A DNA stretch of 64,000 nucleotides from Paludibaculum fermentans (lineage in GTDB: Bacteria; Acidobacteriota; Terriglobia; Bryobacterales; Bryobacteraceae), in the NCBI RefSeq assembly GCF_015277775.1, contig NZ_CP063849.1:1364001-1428000 (forward strand), given 5' to 3'. The notes below the pieces were generated by a model. The model was not told the DNA's origin. It saw only the letters and a program-made list of their open reading frames with translations, and made no database searches. A program made the translations under genes and the position numbers. This document shows, piece by piece, positions 44,976 to 52,016 of this stretch (position 1 is its first letter; each line of letters starts with the position of its first letter).

Positions 44976-46973
44976 TTACATCACGAACCGCACGCCGCCT
45001 GTGAACATGTTCGAGCGGAAGCCTTCGTAGTAGTAGTTAGGCTGATGCAGCCCATAGTACTTCCACTCCGAGAAGAACTCCAGCTTGGGTGTCACGGGGA
45101 GTTGGATGCGGCCCTGCGGCTGATAGTAGTTCGACGGGCGGGTGCCCGCCGTCGTGACGAATGAGCCGCCAAAGGTCAGATGTCCACTGTAGTTCCTGCC
45201 GAGCGGCAATCGCAAGTCGGCCATGAGCGTGCCGCTGTGCGCGTTGTCGCGGTAGAGCGATTGAACCGGAAAGAGCCCCAGGGGATAGAGGTAGTTGAAG
45301 TCGCTCTTGATGGTGGAGCGGGTGTAGTCCGCGATGATGCTGATGCGCTTGCCGTCTTTCGGCATCCATTGCAGGTTGGCCGAAGTCGCCTGGGAAGTCG
45401 CGTCGAGATTGATGCCCGTGGTTGGGTTCTTGTTGTCGAACCGGCTGTAGAGCAGGTTGAAGAACAGGCTCTTGGGCAAGCTGAGGCGGCTCTGGAGGTT
45501 GATGCGTTTGGTGTCCATCAGGCCACTGCGGTAGTAGGTTTTCACGCCGTCGGCCAGTTCGAAGTCGCCGGTGAGGGTCAACCGGGTGACGGGCCGGGCG
45601 AGGAAGCCGAACAAGCCGACGTGGCGCTGCAGTTCGCCGCGCTCAGTGGGATTGTCGGTGATGAACTGGTTGGCCTTGAGGATGACACTGCCCCATTCGT
45701 AGCGGTAGCCGCCGCGAACGGTGTACTTCTTCGAGATGTCGTAGAGCGCTTCCACCTGCTGCCGGTTGCGGGTGACATCGAGGCGCTCGCCATCGGTGCC
45801 GGTAACCGGTGTGCCGGTGGCGGCCGTGGTGGTGAGGAAGTAGGAGGTGGTGAGGACGCCGCTGCCGCTGGTGTGGAAACGGTCGGTCTCCCAGGTGGTG
45901 CGGACGCGCAGCCGTTCCATGGGCCGGACCTCGGCGCTGGCATTGGCCGAGGTGTGCGGCATGCGGACGTTGCCGTAATAGGAGTCGGTGATCTGCGGGA
46001 TGATCAGCAGGGGATCGTCACCCGAAACCAGGCTGCCTTTCAACGTGTCGTTGTAGGTGGCGTAGGTCTTGGGGGCGGTCCGGACGAGTGTGCCGGAGAG
46101 GTCGAGCCAGTTCCACGGATTGGCGGTGAGCAGCACCTTGGTATAGGCGCCATTGCCGCGGACGCGGTAGTACTGGGCTCCGCTCAGCAGGTAAAGCGAC
46201 TGGCCCAGATAGGGGCTGGTGCGGTTGCCGGTGAGCTTCTCGGTGGAGTAGACGCCCTGGTCGTCCTTGAAGTTCGTGCCGCCTTCTTCCAGCGTCACGT
46301 GCCAGCGGTTCATTTCGATGCGGACGCCGCCGCGCACTTCGTTCATGCCCCAGGTGATGAGATTGCGCAGCGGATACTCGTTCATGTCGGCGACCAGCGT
46401 GGTGATGCCGTTGCCGCTGTCGGAGTTGCGCGAGTAGCCCAGGTAGGGCATGATGCGGGCGCCCGGGAACAAGGTGAGCTCGTTCTCGAAGTTGCGGCGC
46501 GTGGTGTCGTAGGAACGCTGGTTCATGTAGACACCCTTGTTCGCGGTGACATCGGCGAAAGAGGGCAGGTAGTTGTAGTAGGCGATGTTCGAGTAGCTGC
46601 CGACGTAGCGGTAGATGCCGCGTTTCTGCAGGTCGAAGCGGGCCGTATTGTAAGGATCGCCGCCCCAGTTGTAGCCCTGGATGCGCAGGCTGGTAAACAG
46701 GCGGTTGGCCGCCGGTTCATAGCCGATATCCATGCCCAGCAGGCGGGTGCCCTGGCTGAGGTTGACCAGGCTGCGATAGGTATTGAAGTCGCCGGCGCGC
46801 CCGACCCAGCGTGCGCCGACGTCGATATACCCGGTGAGTTCCTTCTCTTTTTGAGGCTGCGGCGATTCAGCGGCCGCCTTCTCGTCTTTCTTTTCGGTCG
46901 TCGCTTCCTTTTTGTCGGCAGACTCCTGCGCCAGAAGCGTCAGCGGCAGAAGTAATGCCAGCCAGATTCTCAT
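44976..46973 (-). CDS. mtrB: MtrB/PioB-type outer-membrane beta-barrel of the porin-cytochrome conduit
   Basis: 665 residues from the ATG at 46973 (signal MRIWLALLLPLTLLA, then a charged linker); the frame is open to 47132 but lacks homologous sequence there. The body alternates amphipathic strands rich in Tyr, Arg and Asn, such as GYIDVGARWVG, RGIYRYVGSYSNIAYYNYLP, LMADLRLPLGRNYSGHLTFGG and the final MFTGGVRFVM, as expected for about 26-28 strands. No cysteine was seen, so the N-terminal CxxC of Shewanella MtrB is absent. It should sheath the periplasmic decaheme protein. The start overlaps the mtrA-type stop by 4 bp. Confidence 0.86.
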   Translation of the reverse strand: MRIWLALLLPLTLLAQESADKKEATTEKKDEKAAAESPQPQKEKELTGYIDVGARWVGRAGDFNTYRSLVNLSQGTRLLGMDIGYEPAANRLFTSLRIQGYNWGGDPYNTARFDLQKRGIYRYVGSYSNIAYYNYLPSFADVTANKGVYMNQRSYDTTRRNFENELTLFPGARIMPYLGYSRNSDSGNGITTLVADMNEYPLRNLITWGMNEVRGGVRIEMNRWHVTLEEGGTNFKDDQGVYSTEKLTGNRTSPYLGQSLYLLSGAQYYRVRGNGAYTKVLLTANPWNWLDLSGTLVRTAPKTYATYNDTLKGSLVSGDDPLLIIPQITDSYYGNVRMPHTSANASAEVRPMERLRVRTTWETDRFHTSGSGVLTTSYFLTTTAATGTPVTGTDGERLDVTRNRQQVEALYDISKKYTVRGGYRYEWGSVILKANQFITDNPTERGELQRHVGLFGFLARPVTRLTLTGDFELADGVKTYYRSGLMDTKRINLQSRLSLPKSLFFNLLYSRFDNKNPTTGINLDATSQATSANLQWMPKDGKRISIIADYTRSTIKSDFNYLYPLGLFPVQSLYRDNAHSGTLMADLRLPLGRNYSGHLTFGGSFVTTAGTRPSNYYQPQGRIQLPVTPKLEFFSEWKYYGLHQPNYYYEGFRSNMFTGGVRFVM

Positions 46974-47938
46974 CGCAGCAACGCCCCATTCACGTTCGAA
47001 CCGTGGATCTTCTGATGACAGGTGGTGCAGTTGCGGAACCGCGGGCTGCGCATGTCGTGCAGCGCCGGAGGAATTCCGCCCACCGTCGTGGCCGCCGGGG
47101 GTGACTGGATATTGGAGTGGCATTCCAGGCACAACGGGGCGACTTCAGCCCGCTTGAGCATGCGCGGATTGGAGGATCCATGCGGTTCGTGGCAGGTGGC
47201 GCAGGGTTCATTGCGGCTGGGCGCGTGTTCGAAGACGAACGGGCCGCGCTTGTCGGCATGGCAGGCAAAGCAACCCGGCTCATTTCCACCCGAAAGCCGC
47301 AGGTTGCGGTTCAGGTTGCTGGCATGCGGGTTGTGGCAACCGGTGCAGCTCATGGCGCCTTCCGGGATGCGGTGATGATTGGGCTTGGCGAAACTGGCGG
47401 CCACATCACGATGGCAGCTGGAGCACTTCTGATTGATGCCGGCGGCCCGCTTGAACTGGTACTCGCTCGACTCCTCGCCCTGCTTGTGCATGTTGTGGCA
47501 GGAGGTGCAAGGTACGTTGTTGCGGGCGTGGCTGCTCTGCAACCGGCCTACGTGTGTCTGCTGATTCTTATGGCAGTTGAGGCACATGGCGTCGATCGCC
47601 GAGGGCTTCATCTGCTTCGGGCTGCGGATGTCGTCGGCCGAATTGGTCTCGGCGTGGACCGACCCCGGTCCGTGACACGATTCGCAGGCTTTGGTCTCCC
47701 AACCGCGCTTCTTGTTGGTTTCGAGGATGGAATGAGGATTCTTTTTAAAAGCAGTGCTGATGTCCTCGTGACAACCCGCGCAGGTCTCCGACCCTATGAA
47801 TTCTTTTTTCGCGGGCGCGGCAGGCTTTGCATCCTGCTGCGCCGCGGATTTGTCCGGCGGCTTCTGATCCTGTGACGCACCCGCCGCCAAAACCGACAGC
47901 GCCACGGCCGCGGTCCACGGCAATAACCGGAAAGTCAT
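46970..47938 (-). CDS. mtrA: DmsE/MtrA-family periplasmic decaheme c-type cytochrome
   Basis: 322 residues with a signal peptide (LLPWTAAVALSVLAAGAS). Ten CxxCH sites were counted: CAGCH, CESCH, CLNCH, CTSCH, CSSCH, CTGCH, CFACH, CATCH, CLECH and CTTCH, with additional His residues between them for bis-His ligation. The spacing, the DMRSPRFRNCTTCHQKIHGSN ending and the length match the DmsE/MtrA/PioA family, whose members insert into the beta-barrel and form a wire of hemes across the outer membrane. The gene order mtrC-mtrA-mtrB is the same as in the Shewanella core. Confidence 0.94.
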   Translation of the reverse strand: MTFRLLPWTAAVALSVLAAGASQDQKPPDKSAAQQDAKPAAPAKKEFIGSETCAGCHEDISTAFKKNPHSILETNKKRGWETKACESCHGPGSVHAETNSADDIRSPKQMKPSAIDAMCLNCHKNQQTHVGRLQSSHARNNVPCTSCHNMHKQGEESSEYQFKRAAGINQKCSSCHRDVAASFAKPNHHRIPEGAMSCTGCHNPHASNLNRNLRLSGGNEPGCFACHADKRGPFVFEHAPSRNEPCATCHEPHGSSNPRMLKRAEVAPLCLECHSNIQSPPAATTVGGIPPALHDMRSPRFRNCTTCHQKIHGSNVNGALLR

Positions 47939-47961
47939 GAGTTCTCCCGATCTGAGAAAAG

Positions 47962-47987
47962 GGGCAGGCCCCTTGCGAGACCTGCCC
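47962..47987 (-). terminator. Intra-operon stem-loop between mtrC- and mtrA-type genes
   Basis: On the minus strand GGGCAGG (complement of 47981-47987) and CCTGCCC (complement of 47962-47968) form a 7-bp GC stem, followed by CCTTTTCTC. It is the only structure in the 65-bp gap. It could act as a leaky terminator or 3'-end protector giving more mtrC than mtrAB message. Confidence 0.5.
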
Positions 47988-48003
47988 GTAATTGAGTTTT
48001 ACC

Positions 48004-50133
48004 TTACTGAGCGTGCACCTTGCTGACGGCGAATTCAGCGCTGGGCCCGTGACAGGTCCCGCAGCTTTCACCCAGCGTGGTGGTGTTGGCCAGGGCATGC
48101 GACGCGGCATCCTTGCTCGCGTGGCAGCTCAGGCAGGCAGCCGACGTCGTACCGACGGGGCTCAGCCAGCCTCTCGGATCCTGGACAGGCAGTACGCCGA
48201 TTGCCGGCGCGTTCTGCGTGTTGGTGGAGTGGCACATGTTGCAGTTGGTGACGGAAGCGGGCTCAGGGAACCCGACATCGTTGAAGTTGTTGGCGGAGTT
48301 GCCGAAGCCGTAGATGGTGAAATCACGCGGCTGTTCCTTGCCGGTGTGGATGCGGTGCACCATCGAGGCCATGCTGATGGACTCGTTCGGGGCTTGGGCA
48401 GCCGGACGGCGGGCGGCGTCGGTCATGTTGGGGTTGTGGCAGATCACGCAATTCTGGATCTCATTGCGGTTTTCGCCATGCAGGGACAGGTTGTAGTGGC
48501 AGTTGTTGCAGGTGGCCGTTTCCACGATGTGGCGGCGGGTGACAACATCCGTGCCATCGACGGAGAAGTACTTCATATCATTGGGGATATTGACTTCGTA
48601 GGTGCGCTGCTTCTGCGTGCCGGAGAGGATGGTTTCATCCGAGCGGCCTTCGGCGGCGAACACCCAGGTGCCCTTGGCGTCGGCCGGGATGGCCGTGCTG
48701 AAGGTGTACTTATAGGTGCCCGGTCCACCGGTCATGCTGGTAACAGTAATGTTGTCCTGCACATAGCCGTTGGTGCCGGTGGCGCCGATGCCGGTGCCGT
48801 AGTCGGTGGTGGGACCGGCGAGGGTGAAGGCCAGACGGCCGCGGCCTGCGCCAGGGATGAGTTCCTTGATGTCCATGTCGGCGCCGGAGCGATCCTTCAG
48901 GGAGACGGTGAGAACCGGCTTCTGGCCCGGCTTGGCGTTGTCGATGCTGAGGATCTTCACGACGGCGCCGCGGGTGAGCGAGGAGGCCTGTTCGACCACA
49001 TGCGCGCCCTTGATGGAAGCGTCGAAGTCGATTTCGCCCTGCGGGATGTGGCAGGTGGAGCACTGGTTGTCAGTGGCCTGGGGCAGACCGACGTGGCCGG
49101 CGCCCGTGGTGAAGTTCACCGTGTCATGGCAGGCTCCGCAAGCGGCGCGGGAGGGCTGGGTGAGCCAGGCGTCTTTCTGCGTGGCGGTGTTCTTCTGCTC
49201 GTGGCACCACTGGCAGTTGTTGGGCTTCGACGGCATGTTGACGTCGGAGAAGTCGCTGACGGCATTGCCGAAACCGATGATCTGATACTTGCCGCCCGCC
49301 ACGACACTGGCGAGGCTGCTGCCGGCATGGATCTTGTGAGCCATCTGGGTCAGGTCGATCGTGTTGTCGGTTTCCGGGTTGGTGTTCTGCACGGTGGTGG
49401 TGCCCAGGGTGTAGCCCGGTGCATGGCACATCACGCAGAGCTCGACGCCCTTGCGGGAGCCGCCATGGAAGGACAGGTCGTCATGGCACTTGTTGCAGGA
49501 GGAGGTGCTGATGACGTCGCGGACCTTCTTCACAGCCGTACCGTCCGGCACAAAGCTGTAGGTGGCGCTGGCATAGTTGGTGCCCAGGTCGAATTCGGTC
49601 AGGTTGCGGCTGCCGTACACAGCGATCGTGTGCGTGGCGGTCTTGTCATAGCCCGAAGGCAGCTTCGTCCCGAAGGTATAGACGTATTCGCCATCGGCGA
49701 CCTTCGCGAACGATCCGCCGGCATCGGCACCGGCCTGACGGGCCTGCTTGCCGGCCGTCGGGGCGTAGGTGCTGGTCTTCAGGCGGGTTGTGTAGGCCTG
49801 ATAGAACTTGTTGTTGTTCGGAATCGTGGCCAGGATAAAGCTGGCGCTGACTGCGCCCGGCGTATTGATTCCTTCGCGTTCCAGGGCGGCGCCCTTGGGA
49901 TCGGTCATCTTGAACCGAACCTTCACGGTGCCGTCGGACGCAATCTCATGACTCACGATCGTGAATACAAGGCCTGGACGGACGAAGTTCACCAAAGCTT
50001 CATCCGCGTAGAATGCCTTGTTCCGCTCAGTGAAGGGCGGTTTGGTGGAGCTGACCAGCGCGGTGGATGCTAACAGCACCATCACCACGAGAGTCCACTT
50101 CATCCAGCCCTTGGAGCGTTGATGCAAGCGCAT
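48004..50133 (-). CDS. mtrC: OmcA/MtrC-family decaheme c-type cytochrome (outer surface)
   Basis: 709 residues from the ATG at 50133, picked because AAGGAG lies 6-7 bp ahead; the frame opens 27 bp earlier. Ten CxxCH sites fall in two groups of five: CNKCH, CVMCH, CQWCH, CGACH, CSTCH (about 213-362) and CNNCH, CVICH, CNMCH, CLSCH, CGTCH (about 541-690), each after a beta-rich domain, the MtrC layout. MAHKIHAG and MVHRIHTGKE, which recur in both halves, supply distal His ligands. The signal peptide (WTLVVMVLLASTALVSS) has no lipobox cysteine, so unlike Shewanella MtrC it is probably not lipid-anchored. First gene of the operon; likely terminal reductase on the cell surface. Confidence 0.93.
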   Translation of the reverse strand: MRLHQRSKGWMKWTLVVMVLLASTALVSSTKPPFTERNKAFYADEALVNFVRPGLVFTIVSHEIASDGTVKVRFKMTDPKGAALEREGINTPGAVSASFILATIPNNNKFYQAYTTRLKTSTYAPTAGKQARQAGADAGGSFAKVADGEYVYTFGTKLPSGYDKTATHTIAVYGSRNLTEFDLGTNYASATYSFVPDGTAVKKVRDVISTSSCNKCHDDLSFHGGSRKGVELCVMCHAPGYTLGTTTVQNTNPETDNTIDLTQMAHKIHAGSSLASVVAGGKYQIIGFGNAVSDFSDVNMPSKPNNCQWCHEQKNTATQKDAWLTQPSRAACGACHDTVNFTTGAGHVGLPQATDNQCSTCHIPQGEIDFDASIKGAHVVEQASSLTRGAVVKILSIDNAKPGQKPVLTVSLKDRSGADMDIKELIPGAGRGRLAFTLAGPTTDYGTGIGATGTNGYVQDNITVTSMTGGPGTYKYTFSTAIPADAKGTWVFAAEGRSDETILSGTQKQRTYEVNIPNDMKYFSVDGTDVVTRRHIVETATCNNCHYNLSLHGENRNEIQNCVICHNPNMTDAARRPAAQAPNESISMASMVHRIHTGKEQPRDFTIYGFGNSANNFNDVGFPEPASVTNCNMCHSTNTQNAPAIGVLPVQDPRGWLSPVGTTSAACLSCHASKDAASHALANTTTLGESCGTCHGPSAEFAVSKVHAQ

Positions 50134-50210
50134 GTTGCTCTCCTTATCTATAATTTCCACTCACTACAGCGTGACCGCCGTTGCCGCAATACACGGCTCA
50201 GCATCTGCAT

Positions 50211-50226
50211 AGCATGATCCAGGCCA
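50211..50226 (-). promoter_or_regulatory. Sigma-54 (-24/-12) promoter of the mtr-like operon
   Basis: Minus strand TGGCCTGGATCATGCT: GG and GC exactly 10 bp apart, TGGC-Y-G in the -24 box and TGCT in the -12 box, with two mismatches to TGGCACGN4TTGCW. Transcription would begin about 65 bp before the mtrC ATG. The flanking 50227-50290 is AT-rich, suited to an activator and IHF. Confidence 0.6.
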
Positions 50227-50838
50227 AACTTAATCAGTTTATTGACTTACGAGTAACATATCTGAAATCAACAAGATAGGTTTTTTGCAGGAATTCTCTA
50301 CAGCGGACTCTATCGTCCGGCTTGGGTGAAAGTCACCAGCATTGGGTGAATCCCCCCAACTTGCACATTCCCCAGAGGAAAGCGGCTCGTCCCTTAGCGA
50401 TTCCTAATCTGACTTGTCGATGTCTGCCTCACTTTAGCGGTCAGGTATGGATTGAAGGCCGATTTGGTCTGCTTGAGCCCCCTCGAGTCGGGCCGAGCGG
50501 AGAGAAATGGGCGTCCTGGTACGATGTCGGGCTCAGGCTGGGTGAGATGGAGCAATACGGGTGGGGCTAAGCGGTGACCGCCAGTGGACCCACTGCGCAA
50601 CCTCACCCACTCCAGCCACAACCCCTGCCTCAGATTGAGTTTCGCCGCAGGGGTAAAGGCTCGTACAATGAGCTTCATTGGCCGCAACGATGGGTGACTT
50701 CCCGGCGGAGCCATGCAAAGGTGGAGTTCCATGTGGATTCCCTCGTTTTGCGATCTGCTGGTGAGCTGCCAATCAAGCTCCGGATGACTCAGCCAAGACA
50801 ACTCCCGATGGGCCGGGTCCGGCCATGAAGAACGAATT
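50227..50838. other. Long divergent intergenic region upstream of mtrC and the glycosyltransferase
   Basis: Over 600 bp without a recognisable gene. It has an AT-rich segment (50227-50290), two adjacent short dyads (50571-50595) and distant complementary segments (GGCTGGGTGAG near 50535 and CTCACCC near 50604) that could fold together. Open frames on either strand show no family resemblance. Confidence 0.5.
50571..50595. promoter_or_regulatory. Two adjoining short perfect dyads
   Basis: GCGGTGACCGC (50571-50581) and CAGTGGACCCACTG (50582-50595) abut each other. Their loops are too short for stable hairpins, so they look more like protein-binding sites. Role unknown. Confidence 0.3.
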
Positions 50839-51981
50839 GTGAGAGAACTCCTATCCATGCCGCCGGAACTGAACGCTGGAGTAGAAACCAGCTGGGATTT
50901 GTACGTTTTAGGGGTGGCTCTGGCGGTTGTGCTGCTGATCACGGCCCTGGCGGTGTACTCGAGGTATCAGTACCGGCTGCTGCCGGAACTGCGGCTTCAG
51001 TCCGACAGCGCCCTGGCGGCGCAAGGCAATCTGGACCACTGCGTGATCATCCCAGCCCGCGACGACGAGGCCGTGATCGGGCGCGCGGTCCGCAGCTTCC
51101 CGGAGTCCCTGAGGGTTGTCGTGGACGACCATTCCACCGACGCAACGGTCCTGCGCGCTGAGGAAGCGGGCGCGACCGTGCGGGTGGCCCGGCCGATGGA
51201 GCGCGGCTGGCTGAGCAAGTCGAACGCGTGTTGGACCGGGGCGTTGTACACCGATTCCGCCTGGATCCTGTTCACTGACCCCGACACGTGGTACGAACCG
51301 CGGTTCCTGCCCTCCCTGCTGGCCTATGCCGCCGCGAACAGCCTGCATGCAGCTACGGTGCTGCCGCGCCAGAACCTGGTTAAGTGGTACGAAAAGATGC
51401 TGGTTCCCTACGCCATGGGGCTCAGTTTCACGGGCGTCAGCGCCAGGAACCTGGGGAATCCGAAACACCCCGAGTCGATGGCGAACGGCCAGTGCCTGTT
51501 ATTCCGGCGTAGCGCGTACAGTTTCATCGGCGGTCACAAGGCGGTGGCGCCCCATCCGCTGGAAGACCTGGCGCTGGCGCGGCTCATCAAGCGGCACCGC
51601 ATGAGCATGGCGGTCCTGCGCTGTGAGAGCATGGCCCAGACGCGGAGGTACAACTCCTTTGCCGCCACCTGGCGGGGCCTGGAGTGGATGGTCCTGCATG
51701 CCGCTCGCGCATATGGCAAATCGCCGATGCTGTTCCTGGGCTCCATCCTGGTGAGCACGCTGTGGTTGCCGCTGCTGGTGGTGCTGATCGGCTGGAAGTA
51801 CTACCTGCCGGCGGGCATCCTGTTTCTGACGCCGATCCTGGCCTGGCGTGCCTGGTATGGATCCTTCCTGCGGGCGCTCTGGGCGCCGTTCGCCGTGTGC
51901 CTGTTTCCGCTGATTGCCTTCACGGCGCTGGTGAGGGGTGCGCTGGGTTCGATGACGGATTCACAGGGGCGACGGGTCTGA
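50839..51981 (+). CDS. Membrane-associated family 2 glycosyltransferase
   Basis: 380 residues: one N-terminal helix (LYVLGVALAVVLLITALAVYS), a GT-A domain (about 65-275) and three or four C-terminal helices. Catalytic motifs: VIIPARDDE opening, VVVDDHSTDAT, FTDPDTWYEP (the DxD metal site) and HPLEDLALARLIKRH (acceptor-side ED). The arrangement resembles CrtQ-like glycosyltransferases that act on carotenoid or lipid acceptors; the actual acceptor is unknown. Start by GTG at 50839; ATG at 50857 is an alternative. The fucosidase gene follows 35 bp later. Confidence 0.87.
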   Translation: MRELLSMPPELNAGVETSWDLYVLGVALAVVLLITALAVYSRYQYRLLPELRLQSDSALAAQGNLDHCVIIPARDDEAVIGRAVRSFPESLRVVVDDHSTDATVLRAEEAGATVRVARPMERGWLSKSNACWTGALYTDSAWILFTDPDTWYEPRFLPSLLAYAAANSLHAATVLPRQNLVKWYEKMLVPYAMGLSFTGVSARNLGNPKHPESMANGQCLLFRRSAYSFIGGHKAVAPHPLEDLALARLIKRHRMSMAVLRCESMAQTRRYNSFAATWRGLEWMVLHAARAYGKSPMLFLGSILVSTLWLPLLVVLIGWKYYLPAGILFLTPILAWRAWYGSFLRALWAPFAVCLFPLIAFTALVRGALGSMTDSQGRRV

Positions 51982-52016
51982 CCGGTTGGGCGTAAACTTG
52001 GAATCGATTCCAAGCC

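Noticed and set aside
45180-46955. 591-codon plus-strand frame over the mtrB-type gene
   Set aside because: Shadow of the beta-barrel gene; composition dominated by Val, Gly, Asp and Ala.
46974-47132. N-terminal extension of the mtrB-type protein
   Set aside because: It would overlap the mtrA-type gene's last hemes in another frame and would place the signal peptide internally; the ATG at 46973 gives a proper signal peptide and a 4-bp overlap.
47992-50073. 693-codon open frame on the plus strand over the mtrC-type gene
   Set aside because: Antisense to ten CxxCH sites; the peptide is Gly/Val/Ala-rich low-complexity sequence without a family.
50394-50942. 182-codon minus-strand frame upstream of mtrC
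   Set aside because: It overlaps the start of the well-supported glycosyltransferase on the other strand, and the peptide resembles no protein.
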